Shown: positions 1-9,758, counted from the stretch's first letter. The stretch: 64,000 nucleotides of DNA from Candidatus Poribacteria bacterium (GCA_026702755.1 JAPPBX010000033.1:1-64000); one strand, 5' to 3'. The notes: generated by a model from the sequence alone, not told the origin. Numbers and translations: made by a program.

Positions 1-104
1 ACGCACGCATCAAACTCAACAAATTATATCCAGCAATATAAATGTGACAGACTATTAGGTTATAATAGTCGAGATTGATGGACAAATCTAAAGGAGAAGA
101 AGAA

Positions 105-677
105 ATGAAGTGGCAATTGACTTTCGTACTACCGTTGCTCTTGGGAGCGGTAGCATTCGCGGGGTGTTATACGCAAGTCGGCTATCATGCGTCTTCGGGT
201 TTTGATCAAAAATATAATAGGGCTTTGGAAGAAGAAAAAATGGAAGGTGTCTCTGAGGCAGAATCGGAAGAATTAGAGTCAGAGAATGCTGAAGAATCGG
301 AAGGTTATTACGGGCGGCGGAAGTATACCCGTCGTACCGTTTACGCGTATCCTTCCAGTTACGGTAACTATTGGATGCCTTACATACCGTATCCGTATGG
401 CTATTATCCACCGGTTGCGCGCTATTATCCGCCTCCTTGGTTTTACGGATACAGGTACTACGGTTACGCACCCTATTATCGAGGCTATTATCCTTATACA
501 AACGTCTACCGACGGTACTATCGTGGGAGTCGATATGTGCCACTTTCACGGCGGACATACAAAAAGGGTGATTTGCGGTTGGAAAATAAGCGTTCTCGGA
601 GTTCACGTAGCGTGACTTCACCAAAGTCAAGATCCGAACGACTGCAGCGACGCACGAAAAATCGGAACGAAAAATAA
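105..677 (+). CDS. Tyrosine-rich putative lipoprotein
   Basis: 190-aa protein of unknown function. The ATG at 105 is chosen because AGGAG lies at 92-96; a TTG/ATG 27-30 bases upstream has no such site. Residues 1-22 form a lipoprotein signal ending in a lipobox (AFAGC), so the mature protein should be acylated at that Cys. An acidic Glu-rich stretch (about residues 40-70) is followed by a segment extremely rich in Tyr, Pro and Gly (about 75-150) with repeated YY and YGYY motifs, then a basic Arg/Ser tail. A TATAAT at 61-66 may be its -10 box, but no good -35 is visible. Family not recognised; a cell-envelope structural role is inference. Confidence 0.75.
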   Translation: MKWQLTFVLPLLLGAVAFAGCYTQVGYHASSGFDQKYNRALEEEKMEGVSEAESEELESENAEESEGYYGRRKYTRRTVYAYPSSYGNYWMPYIPYPYGYYPPVARYYPPPWFYGYRYYGYAPYYRGYYPYTNVYRRYYRGSRYVPLSRRTYKKGDLRLENKRSRSSRSVTSPKSRSERLQRRTKNRNEK

Positions 678-769
678 TGGAAGGGTGGGTCTACGGAGAA
701 ACACTTCAAAATCCCAAACCCACCTAAACGGACCGCAAGGAAAAGTTAAAAATTGGAGGAATCGAAACG

Positions 770-2053
770 ATGAAACGAACAGTGTATACGACTTTTATTT
801 TCCTGTTTGCTGCCGTGTTCTTTACAACTGTCGGCGTAGCACAAGTAGAGGAAATGGCGATCGGAAATACATTCGGTGTTGGCGCACGGACGATGGGAAT
901 GGGCGGTGCCTCTGTCGCCCTCGCTGATGATTTCACTGCGCTCTATTGGAATCCTGCGGGGATGGCGCAAATCCAAAAATTTGAATTTTTTAGCAGTTTT
1001 TCGCATAACACAGCGAGTACAGATACGTACTTTGCTGGAGATGAGATAACCGGGACGACCCGTTCACAGATGCGTCCGAATTCTATCGGATTTGTTTATC
1101 CAATCCAGACGAGACGCGGGGGGTGGGCAGTTGGTTTCGGTTACAATCGTCCACAAAACTTCGACTATCAGACTGCCATTCAAGGCATTGACCCCAGTTC
1201 AGGAACCGACTTTAGCGGGTTCGCTGTTGATGAAACCAACATAAACAGTGGCGGCATTGGGATATGGAGTTTTGGTACGAGTGTGTACGTCTCAAAACGG
1301 GTCCTTATTGGCGGTTCGTTGGACTTCTGGCAAGGGAGTAGCTTGAATGAGTTGGATACGACAGGTACCGATCTATTGAAGGTGGATAGTGACTTGTCAC
1401 GCTTCAGGTACGACGATGAAATTGACCGAGAGTATTCAGGTTTAGGCGGTAGGATAGGGCTTTTGGCGAACCTGACGGACACTATCAGCCTCGGTCTGAC
1501 CTTCGTCACACCCGTCGAATTGGGCGTTGATGAACTCTGGTATGAATCAACTCGGGTGGTCTATGATGACGGTGAGGAAACATCTGATGTCCTCGACGGG
1601 GCACAAACGTTTGATATTGAGCGTCCCTTTGAAATTGGAACAGGCGTGGCTGTGAAATTGCTAAATAAACAGTTAATCCTGGCTGGCGACATCCAACTCA
1701 CAGACTGGACCCAGACGCGCTACGATCCAGCCCCTCCTGCGGATGACATTTCAAAGGATAACTTTGAGAAGTTCTATGCGACAACGCTCCAAGCACGGAT
1801 CGGCGCGGAATACCGAATCCCCGCTATTGGTACACACGTCCGTCTCGGTTATTTTCGGGATACGATTCCATTCACGGATGCCGAGGTTGAAAACGCACGT
1901 GATTTCTTGACACTGGGGGCAGGCCAAATCTTTGAGGATTCGCTGAAACTTGATGTCGCGTATATGCTCGGCACTTGGCAACGAAGCAAAAATCAACTTA
2001 CCACGGAACGGCTTACGCATCGCGTATTCGTATCCGCTGCGTATCGGTTTTAA
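770..2053 (+). CDS. PorV/UPF0164-like outer-membrane barrel protein
   Basis: 427-aa exported protein. Signal peptide about residues 1-24, cut after VGVA. The N-terminal signature ARTMGMGGASVALADD followed by YWNPAGMA is typical of the UPF0164/PorV-PorQ and FadL-like outer-membrane families. The rest alternates short amphipathic strands, and the protein ends in an aromatic residue (AAYRF), as beta-barrels do. GGAGG lies about 10 bases before the ATG. Two further members of the family are in this window (38.8 and 54.0 kb). In Bacteroidetes PorV is a type IX secretion shuttle; here the role could equally be transport of hydrophobic compounds. Barrel assignment is firm, substrate unknown. Confidence 0.85.
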   Translation: MKRTVYTTFIFLFAAVFFTTVGVAQVEEMAIGNTFGVGARTMGMGGASVALADDFTALYWNPAGMAQIQKFEFFSSFSHNTASTDTYFAGDEITGTTRSQMRPNSIGFVYPIQTRRGGWAVGFGYNRPQNFDYQTAIQGIDPSSGTDFSGFAVDETNINSGGIGIWSFGTSVYVSKRVLIGGSLDFWQGSSLNELDTTGTDLLKVDSDLSRFRYDDEIDREYSGLGGRIGLLANLTDTISLGLTFVTPVELGVDELWYESTRVVYDDGEETSDVLDGAQTFDIERPFEIGTGVAVKLLNKQLILAGDIQLTDWTQTRYDPAPPADDISKDNFEKFYATTLQARIGAEYRIPAIGTHVRLGYFRDTIPFTDAEVENARDFLTLGAGQIFEDSLKLDVAYMLGTWQRSKNQLTTERLTHRVFVSAAYRF

Positions 2054-2054
2054 T

Positions 2055-2247
2055 AGTTGTCAGCAGTCGGCACTCGGGACGTTCGCTGCCCTCACTGTCA
2101 GTAATGGATGGTTTTCCATTCTTGGTAACTACTGGCGGTCAATAAGCGGTGGTATCTTTGTATTGAACTACGGTTTAAGCAGAAACGGGCGGAATTTTAC
2201 CTCCGCCCGTGTGTTTTACCGACTGCTGATAGCCGATAGCCGACAGC
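2055..2247. repeat. Palindromic intergenic repeat with internal terminator-like hairpin
   Basis: The gap between the convergent PorV-like and rplQ genes begins with a GTTGTCAGCAGTCGG block and ends with an inverted CCGACTGCTGATAGCC block. These ends belong to the ACTGACAACTGA-type heptamer repeats seen elsewhere in this window. No coding potential is visible inside. Confidence 0.6.
2185..2216. terminator. Hairpin terminator between convergent genes
   Basis: Perfect 9-bp stem ACGGGCGGA (2185-2193) with TCCGCCCGT (2202-2210), loop of 8 bases, followed on the plus strand by GTGTTTT. On the minus strand it is followed only by a weak TTTCTG tract. It probably ends the PorV-like transcript and may also serve the end of the ribosomal operon. 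Confidence 0.7.
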
Positions 2248-2249
2248 CA

Positions 2250-2654
2250 TTAAACCAATTGAATATAACCCATCTGGGTGCCGTCGCCTTTTCGGAGTTC
2301 ACCGCGTATGATACGTGTGTAGCCGCCGTTTCGATCTTGATACCGCGGTCCAATGTCATCGAACAGTTTGCGCAAGATGTTCTGTTTATCGATGCCACTG
2401 CCCTCTTCTCCCCTTCTGGGTTTGTAATGCAGGTTGGTCCCATAGAGCATCTTTGCGGCTTGCCGACGTGCGGGTAGATCTCCGCGTTTTGCGAGCGTAA
2501 TCAACTTTTCAGCGACACGCCGAAGTTCTTTACACTTCGGTAGTGTTGTCCGAATTTGTTCGTGTTCAAATAGCGCCGTGGCTTGATTGCGGAAAAGTGC
2601 TTTTCGATGACTTGTCGTTCGTCCCAATTTCCTTCCACGTTTTCTGTGGCGCAT
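2250..2654 (-). CDS. rplQ: 50S ribosomal protein L17
   Basis: 134 aa with the typical L17 start MRHRKRGRKLGRT and the conserved TSHRKALFRN and TTLPKCKELR segments. L17 lines the large-subunit exit-tunnel region. It is the last gene of the alpha block, 34 bases behind rpoA, as in most bacteria. Confidence 0.98.
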   Translation of the reverse strand: MRHRKRGRKLGRTTSHRKALFRNQATALFEHEQIRTTLPKCKELRRVAEKLITLAKRGDLPARRQAAKMLYGTNLHYKPRRGEEGSGIDKQNILRKLFDDIGPRYQDRNGGYTRIIRGELRKGDGTQMGYIQLV

Positions 2655-2688
2655 CGTCTTCCTCCATTTACGCGTTGTCGTGAAGAAT

Positions 2689-3708
2689 TTAGGTAGCCGG
2701 TTGCAAGGGGGCTTGCATCATATCTTCTTCGTCGAGGTCCGCGTCGTCTACATCGTCCAGATTCATTCCGAGGGAAAGTCCCATGTTGTCAAGTTGTTCC
2801 TTAATTTCGTTGAGCGATGTCCGCCCGAAATTCTTGTACTCCAACATATCCTTTTCCTCTTTTGTGACGAGTTCTCGTATAGTTTTAATGTTAGCAGTTT
2901 CAAGGCAATTGCTGGCGCGGACAGAGAGTTCAAGCTCGGAGACGGGCTTGGCGAGATAGCGGTTGCGTCGGAGTTTCGCCTCATCAATCTCTGGTTCCGG
3001 TTCAACATAACTTTCATCAAATTCTGTAAAGATCTCGAGTTGTTCCAACAAGATGTCGGCAGCGCGTGTGACAGCTTCCTTCGCTGTGATAGTCGCATCC
3101 GTCCAGACTTCAAGGTTAAGCTTATCGAAGTTCGTCATATCCCCGACACGTGTTTCCTCTACCCAAAAGTTGACTTTCTCAACAGGTGAGAACTTTGCGT
3201 CAACTGGAATCAATCCGATTTCGTGTCTCGGTGGTCTGTGCTCTTCAGCGAGAGAGTATCCTCTTCCGGTTTGCACATGAATTTCTATGTCCAATCCTTC
3301 GCATTCATCAAGGGTCGCGATATGCTGGTCAGGGTTTATAATCTCAACGTACGCGTTAGGACGAATGTCAGCTGCTGTGATTTCACCGGAGCCTTCTGCT
3401 TTCAGTGTGAGTCGCATTGGATCGTCGGTTGATATGTTTAATCGGATCTCTTTGAGATTGAGAATAATCTGTACCACATCTTCCAGGACTCCGGGGATCG
3501 TAGCGTACTCGTGCTTTACTTGCTCAATTTGAACAGCTGTAATCGCTGCACCTTTAATTGACGACAGGAGGACTCGGCGTAGTGAATTGCCGAGGGTCAT
3601 CCCAAATCCGCGCTCGAAAGGTTCAGCGGTATACTTCGCGTAATTGGGGCGTAAGGAGACTGTATCAGTTTTCAGCCGTTCGGGCTTTTCTAGCTCGGAC
3701 CTTATCAT
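2689..3708 (-). CDS. rpoA: DNA-directed RNA polymerase subunit alpha
   Basis: 339 aa, full length. The N-terminal dimerisation domain (about 1-235) has the family signature [17 protein letters not shown] near residue 33. The C-terminal domain (about 250-320), which contacts DNA and activators, contains helix-hairpin-helix sequence (LGMNL and [11 protein letters not shown] regions). An acidic tail with [12 protein letters not shown] follows, longer than in many homologues. AGGAGG lies just upstream of the ATG. It follows rpsD after an unusually long 241-base gap. Confidence 0.98.
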   Translation of the reverse strand: MIRSELEKPERLKTDTVSLRPNYAKYTAEPFERGFGMTLGNSLRRVLLSSIKGAAITAVQIEQVKHEYATIPGVLEDVVQIILNLKEIRLNISTDDPMRLTLKAEGSGEITAADIRPNAYVEIINPDQHIATLDECEGLDIEIHVQTGRGYSLAEEHRPPRHEIGLIPVDAKFSPVEKVNFWVEETRVGDMTNFDKLNLEVWTDATITAKEAVTRAADILLEQLEIFTEFDESYVEPEPEIDEAKLRRNRYLAKPVSELELSVRASNCLETANIKTIRELVTKEEKDMLEYKNFGRTSLNEIKEQLDNMGLSLGMNLDDVDDADLDEEDMMQAPLQPAT

Positions 3709-3949
3709 CGATTTCCTCCTACAGGAATAGATTAAGTGTTAGCATACGGACAAACGGAGCGGCAGCGTGTTTGTATTTAGTACACGCCCTCTTAATTTTA
3801 TGTCTGTATTGTATTTTGGGACATCCCCTAATTTCCTCGTGTGAGGTAGATTGCTGCTAAGCTCTTGATTGTATATAATAGGTACGCAGTCGTATCGCAT
3901 ACCGGCTTATAAAACCTATAGGCAGTAACACACGGGTATGGGGATGTAC
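3709..3949 (-). other. Long non-coding gap between rpsD and rpoA with possible leader structure
   Basis: No ORF is supported. On the minus strand the segment holds a GCGTGT/ACACGC hairpin (stems at about 3770-3790). An 8-base inverted pair, ACATCCCC at 3821-3828 and GGGGATGT at 3940-3947, could close a 127-base structure. The rest of the alpha block is tightly packed, so this may be an rpoA leader or an inserted repeat. No convincing promoter was found. Confidence 0.35.
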
Positions 3950-4585
3950 CTATCGGGAGTAAAGTTCAATGATGAGTTGCATTTCAAGGTCCGCAGCGAT
4001 CTGCTCCACCACCGGTGCACCCTGAACACGCCCTTCTGGTTTGTCCCTGTCAATTTCCAGCCATTCAGGTGCCCCGCGATGCTGTGAGTAATCTAATGCC
4101 TCTTGAATGGTAGCGAGGTGCTGACTCCGTTCGCGTGGCGTAATGACATCCCCGACTTTCACTACATAAGAAGGGATGTTAACTCGCTTGCCATTCACGG
4201 TGAAGTGGTTGTGCTTCACAAGTTGCCGCGCCTGATTTCTGGAAGTTGCGAATCCGAGTCGATAAACGACATTGTCTAACCGGCGTTCAAGGAAACTAAT
4301 TAAGTTCTCACCAGCGATACCAGTTTGGCGCGCTGCTTTGAAATAATAATTCCGAAATTGTTTCTCAAAAACACCGTAAGTACGTTTGACTTTCTGTTTG
4401 GCGCGCAACTGTCGTCGGAAGTCGTCCCCGCGACCTCTGCGCGGAATAGTCTGTCCGTGTTCGCCAGGCGGATAACTGCGGCGTTCAAAAGAACACTTGG
4501 GACCATCGCAGCGCCGCCCTTTCAGAAAGAGTTTTTCACCTTCCCGGCGACATAATTTACAGACTGAATCTAAATATCTGCTCAT
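3950..4585 (-). CDS. rpsD: 30S ribosomal protein S4, zinc-binding form
   Basis: 211 aa. The N-terminus keeps a C-X2-C-X13-C-X4-C cluster (Cys9, Cys12, Cys26, Cys31), so this is the zinc form of S4. An S4 RNA-binding domain follows (about residues 95-160, with RLDNVVYRLGFA). S4 is a primary 16S rRNA binder and in many bacteria represses its own operon. Directly downstream of rpsK in the alpha block. Confidence 0.98.
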   Translation of the reverse strand: MSRYLDSVCKLCRREGEKLFLKGRRCDGPKCSFERRSYPPGEHGQTIPRRGRGDDFRRQLRAKQKVKRTYGVFEKQFRNYYFKAARQTGIAGENLISFLERRLDNVVYRLGFATSRNQARQLVKHNHFTVNGKRVNIPSYVVKVGDVITPRERSQHLATIQEALDYSQHRGAPEWLEIDRDKPEGRVQGAPVVEQIAADLEMQLIIELYSR

Positions 4586-4608
4586 TCCCTCTCCTTATAT
4601 AAAAACCC

Positions 4609-4980
4609 TTAAACCCGCCGTCTCTTAGGCGGACGACATCCATTGTGTGGGATCGGAGTCACGTCCTTCATTAAACTAATTTCGAGACCGGCTGCAGCAA
4701 GTGCCCGTATCGAAGACTCGCGTCCTGAACCGGGACCCTTGACTCTAACCTCCACGCGTTTCACGCCGTGATCCATTGCTCTGCGGGCACACGCTTCTGC
4801 TGTTTGTTGTGCAGCAAAGGGCGTTGACTTCCGTGAACCAGTAAAGGTCATACCAGCGTTTGCCCAAGCAACGGTATTTCCGTTTAAGTCTGTTATCGTA
4901 ATAATTGTATTATTGAAGGTCGCTTGTATGTGTGCGATACCCTCGGGGACGTTCTTACGTTCTCTTCTTCTTCCACGCAA
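4609..4980 (-). CDS. rpsK: 30S ribosomal protein S11
   Basis: 123 aa with conserved [10 protein letters not shown] near the N-terminus, the KGPGSGRE motif, and the characteristic C-terminus [14 protein letters not shown]11 forms part of the 30S platform. Separated from rpsM by a 200-base gap filled by a palindromic repeat. Confidence 0.98.
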   Translation of the reverse strand: MRGRRRERKNVPEGIAHIQATFNNTIITITDLNGNTVAWANAGMTFTGSRKSTPFAAQQTAEACARRAMDHGVKRVEVRVKGPGSGRESSIRALAAAGLEISLMKDVTPIPHNGCRPPKRRRV

Positions 4981-5002
4981 AACGGTTCTCCTTTCTTATC
5001 AG

Positions 5003-5175
5003 TGGTTGTCAGTTATCGGTTATCAATTGTCAAAGTCAGCAACTGTGCTAAAGTTTCAAAGTGTGCTAAAGTTGCGAATGCCTCACAGTGAGAGTAACTT
5101 TACGGACTTTAGAAACACTTTAGGAACTTCTTTAACGGATAACTATTGCCTCTGCTAACCGATAACTGAAGGCAA
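5003..5175. repeat. Palindromic repeat inside the ribosomal operon (rpsM-rpsK gap)
   Basis: Flanked by a perfect 14-base inverted repeat: TCAGTTATCGGTTA at 5009-5022 and TAACCGATAACTGA at 5156-5169. The inside carries CTAAAG/CTTTAG palindromes. Same heptamer style (GTTGTCAGTTATCGG) as the repeats at 2055, 7616 and 16838. It must be transcribed as part of the operon mRNA. Confidence 0.75.
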
Positions 5176-5180
5176 TTGCG

Positions 5181-5573
5181 TTAGCCGCCTTTGCGTGCTG
5201 CCTCTTTAGCTTTTCTACCAACGGAAATCGTTCGTGCTTTCCCTTTGCGGGTACGAGCGTTGGTATTCGTACGCTGTCCGCGGACAGGTAGCTGCCGACG
5301 GTGCCGCAAACCACGATAACTATTGATATCCATTAGTCGTTTAATGTTCTGGTCAATTTCGCGACGCAAATCACCTTCAATCTTGTATTCTTGAACCTTG
5401 TCTCGGAGTTGGTTAATCTCATTTTCAGCGAGGTTGTCAACTTTTTTTCCTGGGTCAAGATCAAGGTCGGTGACAATTTGCGATGCGGTATAACGGCCGA
5501 TGCCATAAATTGCTGTTAGGGCAATATCCACCCGTTTGTCTCGGGGTAAGTCAACCCCTGCGATCCTTGCCAT
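5181..5573 (-). CDS. rpsM: 30S ribosomal protein S13
   Basis: 130 aa starting [15 protein letters not shown], followed by the helix-two-turn-helix segment [11 protein letters not shown] and the conserved [16 protein letters not shown] motif. The basic tail contacts 16S rRNA and tRNA in the 30S head. AAGGAGG lies in front of the start. Confidence 0.98.
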   Translation of the reverse strand: MARIAGVDLPRDKRVDIALTAIYGIGRYTASQIVTDLDLDPGKKVDNLAENEINQLRDKVQEYKIEGDLRREIDQNIKRLMDINSYRGLRHRRQLPVRGQRTNTNARTRKGKARTISVGRKAKEAARKGG

Positions 5574-5612
5574 GAGTTTCCTCCTTCTCGGAATCCGAGA
5601 GGTGTAAACGGA

Positions 5613-5729
5613 TTAGCCTTGTCTTTGTTTGTGCTTCGGGTTTGAAGGACAAATGACGCGGATTATCCCTTTTCGTTTGACAATTTTACACTGGTTACAC
5701 ATCTTTTTAACAGAAGGTTTGACTTTCAT
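5613..5729 (-). CDS. rpmJ: 50S ribosomal protein L36
   Basis: 38 aa, read from the sequence between rpsM and secY. It starts [15 protein letters not shown] and ends PKHKQRQG. The zinc ligands Cys11, Cys14, Cys27 and His33 are all present, so this is the C+ (zinc) form. No infA lies between secY and rpmJ. Confidence 0.96.
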   Translation of the reverse strand: MKVKPSVKKMCNQCKIVKRKGIIRVICPSNPKHKQRQG

Positions 5730-5754
5730 GATGTCCTCTTTCAGGTGAAAGTGC

Positions 5755-7086
5755 TCAACGCCGTCTGCCTTTGAGCTTACGATCTTTTAAGAATCCTTCA
5801 TAATGGCGTACCGTTAAATAGGATTCGATTTGTGACATTGTATCTAACACGACACCGACGACAATCAAGATAGAAGCACCTTCCACCATGTTTCCAACGT
5901 TAAGCCGACTTGTGATAATAATCGGAATCACGGCGATAGCGGCGAGAAAAATTGCCCCTGGAAGCGTAATACGCGTAAGTGTGGTGTTAATGTAATCTGC
6001 AGTCTGTTTGCCAGCACGGATACCGGGGATAAAACCGCCGTATTTTTGTAAATCCTCTGCCATTTGAATCGGGTTGATTTGCACGGCTGTGTAGAAATAG
6101 GTGAAGCCAATAATTAACAATCCATAAACAGCGAGATACAACGGTGTTCCCGGAGCAATGAGGGCTTCTACACCAGCCACCCATCCCCAATCCCGTGGGA
6201 GAAAGCCAAGTACAGTCGGTGGAAACTGGATAAGCGTGACAGCGAAGATGATTGGAATCATGCCAGCTGCATTAACTCGGAGTGGCAGGTGGGTCGATTG
6301 TCCACCGATCACTCTACGTCCGCGAATCTGCCTGCCGTATTGCACCGGAATCTTCCGCACAGAAAGTGTGATAAACACAGTTCCCATGACCGCTACAACA
6401 ACAAGACCGACTAAGAGAGCGAGTTGTAAAATGCCGAACTCTGGTCGCGTTACCAGATTGTTGAAAACAGTTGTAACACCGCCCGGCAATCCAGCAATAA
6501 TACCGACTGTGATAATTAATGAAATACCTTGTCCAATGCCGCGTTCAGTAATCTGTTCACCCAACCACATTACAAAAGAGGTGCCTGCTGTGAGTGTCAA
6601 GACTACGAGAAAATGCCACCATAAATTAGGATCCCTGACAATCTCACCCGCTTGTCCGGTAATGTTCTCTGGATTCCGCAAGACGATGCTGATCGTTATG
6701 CCTTGAATGATACTGAGTATAACCGTTCCATATCGGGTATACTGGGTAATCTTCTTTCTGCCATCAGGTTCTTTGGAGAGTCGCTCCAATGAAGGAACAA
6801 TGACAGCGAGGAGCTGCATAATGATTGAGGCACTGATATAAGGTTGTATGCCGAGCGCGAAAATTGTCATCTGGCTAAAAGCACCGCCAGAAAACAGGTC
6901 AATGAATCCAATGACATTACCCCCACGCTCCATAAGTTGCTGAAAAAAAGCTTCAAGTGCCTGGTCGTCGATACCCGGAAGCGTAATATGGGCACCAAGG
7001 CGATAAACAATCAAGAGCAACGCTGTAAACATGATGCGTTTCCGCAATTCGGGTATTTTAAAAGCGTTTTGAAATGCCTTAATCAC
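5755..7086 (-). CDS. secY: Preprotein translocase subunit SecY
   Basis: 443 aa, about the normal length, with ten predicted membrane helices. It forms the protein-conducting channel of the Sec translocon. Family motifs include [11 protein letters not shown] near the N-terminus, the [10 protein letters not shown] loop and the [18 protein letters not shown] region before the last helices. It lies between rplO and rpmJ as usual in the spc block, but adk, map and infA, which often follow it, are absent. Confidence 0.98.
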   Translation of the reverse strand: MIKAFQNAFKIPELRKRIMFTALLLIVYRLGAHITLPGIDDQALEAFFQQLMERGGNVIGFIDLFSGGAFSQMTIFALGIQPYISASIIMQLLAVIVPSLERLSKEPDGRKKITQYTRYGTVILSIIQGITISIVLRNPENITGQAGEIVRDPNLWWHFLVVLTLTAGTSFVMWLGEQITERGIGQGISLIITVGIIAGLPGGVTTVFNNLVTRPEFGILQLALLVGLVVVAVMGTVFITLSVRKIPVQYGRQIRGRRVIGGQSTHLPLRVNAAGMIPIIFAVTLIQFPPTVLGFLPRDWGWVAGVEALIAPGTPLYLAVYGLLIIGFTYFYTAVQINPIQMAEDLQKYGGFIPGIRAGKQTADYINTTLTRITLPGAIFLAAIAVIPIIITSRLNVGNMVEGASILIVVGVVLDTMSQIESYLTVRHYEGFLKDRKLKGRRR

Positions 7087-7116
7087 TTATTTCTTTTCCT
7101 CCTCGCCTGCAAGTTC

Positions 7117-7593
7117 TCACGCAGCGTTGCCAGTATTCGCGTGCATCTCAAGGACTTCGGTTGTGCCACCTTTGGATTCAATTTTCTCGATTGCAGATTT
7201 TGAGAAGCGGTGCGCTTGGACTTTCAGCTGTTTTTCCAGTTCACCATCGCCGAGTATCTTTACCAGCGCATTCTTCCGTTTAATTAAGCCTGCTTCGCGT
7301 AGGGCTTCAAGGCTAACGACCGCTGCGTCCTCAAACAGATTAAGGGTTTCTACGTTAATAATGTCGTACGCAACCCGTTTATGTGCAGTCCGCCGCGGAC
7401 CTCGCTTCGGGAGCCGTCGCACGAGCGGCATCTGCCCGCCTTCAAACCATGCGGGGATTGAGCTGCCAGATCGAGATTTTTGTCCCTTGTGACCGCGACC
7501 ACAAGTGCCACCCTTGCCCGAAGCGTTGCCTCTTCCTACCCGCTTTCTGGAGCGGTTTGCCCCAGGGGCAGGTTTGAGTTCATTCAGTTTCAT
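7117..7593 (-). CDS. rplO: 50S ribosomal protein L15
   Basis: 158 aa. The Gly/Arg/Lys-rich N-terminus (KRVGRGNASGKGGTCGRGHK) and the FEGGQMPLVRRLPKRG motif are diagnostic. L15 is a late-assembly large-subunit protein. Upstream, where rpmD (L30) normally sits between rpsE and rplO, there is only a 122-base repeat-bearing gap. Confidence 0.98.
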   Translation of the reverse strand: MKLNELKPAPGANRSRKRVGRGNASGKGGTCGRGHKGQKSRSGSSIPAWFEGGQMPLVRRLPKRGPRRTAHKRVAYDIINVETLNLFEDAAVVSLEALREAGLIKRKNALVKILGDGELEKQLKVQAHRFSKSAIEKIESKGGTTEVLEMHANTGNAA

Positions 7594-7615
7594 CAGGATT
7601 TACTCCATTCCTTTA

Positions 7616-7710
7616 TGGCTATCAGCTATCGGCTTTCAATTGTCAAGTAAGAGGAATTTGAATGTTCAATTACCTACTTTCTGACCACTGACTGCTAACC
7701 GCTGATTACC
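7616..7710. repeat. Degenerate palindromic repeat in the rpsE-rplO gap (rpmD position)
   Basis: Begins with GGCTATCAGCTATCGGC and ends with ACTGACTGCTAACCGCTGAT, an imperfect inverted pair of the heptamer-repeat family. The inner CAATTGTCAAGTAAGAG resembles the repeats at 5003 and 16838. No 60-codon L30-like frame exists here. Confidence 0.55.
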
Positions 7711-7715
7711 AATCT

Positions 7716-8228
7716 TTAGCGTTTCTTGAGTAGTTCTTCGACGGACAGGTCTCTTAACCGTGCGACTTCGTTAACATCTTTGAGGTTTTTCAACCCTAAC
7801 ATAGTAGCTTCAGCGATATTTTTCACGTTTCGCGAAGAAAGGCATTTCGTCAACGCATCTCGAACGCCTGCAAATTCGAGGATAGCACGTGTTGCATTCC
7901 CTGCGATGATACCTGTCCCCGGACTCGCCGGTTTTAACAAGACTTTGGCAGATTTGAATTCGCTGACGATCTCATGCGGAAGTGTGCCGTCGACGATTGG
8001 AACCCGGATCAAATTTTTTCGAGCATCCGCGAAACTTTTTCGGAGCGCGCCTGCTACCTCGCTCGCGCTGCCGAATCCAATACCAACAATACCGTCACGA
8101 TTGCCAACAACGGTGAGCGAATTGAAACTCGGCGTTCGCCGCCCTTTACCGACTCGCATCACGCGGTTGATTTTAATCATGCGCTCCTCAAATTCAAAGT
8201 CATCAGGGTTGATTTTATCTTTCAGCAA
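7716..8228 (-). CDS. rpsE: 30S ribosomal protein S5
   Basis: 170 aa with the S5 double-stranded RNA-binding fold (about residues 15-80, including VVGNRDGIVGIGFGSA) and the S5 C-terminal domain with LLKPASPGTGIIAG. The start is taken as TTG at 8228, six bases after GGAG; no ATG precedes the conserved region. S5 influences decoding accuracy. Confidence 0.96.
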   Translation of the reverse strand: MLKDKINPDDFEFEERMIKINRVMRVGKGRRTPSFNSLTVVGNRDGIVGIGFGSASEVAGALRKSFADARKNLIRVPIVDGTLPHEIVSEFKSAKVLLKPASPGTGIIAGNATRAILEFAGVRDALTKCLSSRNVKNIAEATMLGLKNLKDVNEVARLRDLSVEELLKKR

Positions 8229-8317
8229 AAAAATCTCCTATCCGGTGTTAGCCTGTTATCTTAGATATAGTGTTAATTCTACAATCTTTTTGACAACAGA
8301 ACCCGGTTCGCGGGGTA

Positions 8318-8686
8318 TTAAAACTTCAATCCTTCCGCTTTCGCAGCTTCAGCAAGGGCTTTTATACGCCCATGGTAGAGATGTCCGCCCCGGTCAAAGA
8401 CCACTACCTCAATCTTCTGCTGTTTGGCTTTTTGCGCGATAAGTGCCCCAACGCTTTCCGCTGCCGGTACATTTCCGCCGGTTGAAAGGTTCTCTTTCAG
8501 TTCAGGGGACAAAGTCGAGGCTTCCGCGACCGTCACGCCAAGCTCATCGTTAATAAGCTGCGCATAAATATGTTTTATGCTTCGAAAAACAGAGAGCCGC
8601 GGTCTGTTACCGGTGCCACTAATCTTTTGGCGGACACGCCTCCGGCGCCGTAAATGGCCCATCCGTTTCTTTTTAATGAGTGCCAA
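8318..8686 (-). CDS. rplR: 50S ribosomal protein L18
   Basis: 122 aa with the L18 pattern [18 protein letters not shown] and C-terminal [19 protein letters not shown]. It binds 5S rRNA with L5. In spc order between rplF and rpsE. Confidence 0.97.
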   Translation of the reverse strand: MALIKKKRMGHLRRRRRVRQKISGTGNRPRLSVFRSIKHIYAQLINDELGVTVAEASTLSPELKENLSTGGNVPAAESVGALIAQKAKQQKIEVVVFDRGGHLYHGRIKALAEAAKAEGLKF

Positions 8687-8747
8687 GGGGTCTCCTTATT
8701 ACTATAAACACGCTTGCTATTTCCTAACGTGCAAAAGTCTAATAACG

Positions 8748-9317
8748 TTAGCCAATAGCGGCTTTTCCTTCTTTATCTCGAACGCGCTCCCCGTCGTAGC
8801 GGATACCTTTGCAAGGTTTGTAAGTTTCCGGTTTCTTAATTTGACGAATAGAAGCCGCGACTTGTCCAACCAATTGTTTATCAATGCCACTGATAATAAC
8901 AGGTGTATGGGTCTGTCCATCTATTGTTTCAGTCGCTTCAACACTCAGCGTTATCCCCTCAGGTGGGGTGTAAGTGACGGAGTGCGAATAGCCAACGTCA
9001 AGAACCAAATTTTTATCGCGGTTGACTTCGGCGCGATAACCCGTACCAACCACTCTTAGTTTTTTCTCAAAGCCTTCTGAAACACCGGCAATCATGTTAG
9101 CGATGAGGCTACGTGCTAACCCGTGCAAAGCTTTGTATTGTTTGAGTTCACTCGTTCTTTGGACGGTTAGGACGTTTTCCTCAAGCGTCGCATTGATTCC
9201 TTCTGGAAGTTTCCAATTGAGACTCCCTTTCGGTCCATCCACCTGCACGTCGCTTTTGTCCAAAGCTACCTGCACCTTGTCAGGCACCGGAATCGGTTTT
9301 AGTCCAATACGTGACAT
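8748..9317 (-). CDS. rplF: 50S ribosomal protein L6
   Basis: 189 aa made of two related L6 domains. It starts MSRIGLKPIPVPDKVQV and has the C-terminal KPETYKPCKGIRY motif that contacts 23S rRNA near the factor-binding site. Slightly longer than E. coli L6 (177 aa) through an extended tail. Confidence 0.98.
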   Translation of the reverse strand: MSRIGLKPIPVPDKVQVALDKSDVQVDGPKGSLNWKLPEGINATLEENVLTVQRTSELKQYKALHGLARSLIANMIAGVSEGFEKKLRVVGTGYRAEVNRDKNLVLDVGYSHSVTYTPPEGITLSVEATETIDGQTHTPVIISGIDKQLVGQVAASIRQIKKPETYKPCKGIRYDGERVRDKEGKAAIG

Positions 9318-9356
9318 TCTATCTCTCCCAACTCGTTGAGAGTCATCAACAAGATT

Positions 9357-9758
9357 TTACCAGACGTAGCAAAGGACTTCACCGCCGATTTTTTCTCTAC
9401 GGCATTCTGGGGTGGTCTTTAGTCCTCCAGATGTCGATAAGATCGCGACACCAAGTCCTCCATAAACCCGTGGCAGCTTATCGGCTTTCGCGTAAACCCG
9501 CCTGCCAGGTTTGCTGACGCGCCTAAGGTTTGTGATGACCTTCTCTTTTTTTGTGTTTCCGTATTTCAAGTAAATTCTTAAAATCCCCTGTTTTCCGTCT
9601 TCAAGTAAACGATAGTTGCGGACGAAACCTTCTTCTGCCAAAATGCGTGCGATCTCAGCTTTGACTTTTGAAGAGGGAATTTCAACGCGTTCATGTCCTG
9701 CCATATTGGCATTGCGGATACGGGTCAACATATCTGCAATCGGATCGGTCATCGACAT
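9357..9758 (-). CDS. rpsH: 30S ribosomal protein S8
   Basis: 133 aa with start [17 protein letters not shown] and C-terminal [13 protein letters not shown] and CYVW. S8 binds the central domain of 16S rRNA. In E. coli it represses the spc operon; no equivalent mRNA target was identified here. Confidence 0.98.
   Translation of the reverse strand: MSMTDPIADMLTRIRNANMAGHERVEIPSSKVKAEIARILAEEGFVRNYRLLEDGKQGILRIYLKYGNTKKEKVITNLRRVSKPGRRVYAKADKLPRVYGGLGVAILSTSGGLKTTPECRREKIGGEVLCYVW

Noticed and set aside
1950-2477. 175-aa plus-strand frame across the PorV-rplQ gap
   Set aside because: It overlaps the end of the PorV-like gene in another frame and rplQ on the opposite strand, includes the terminator hairpin, and has no recognisable protein features.
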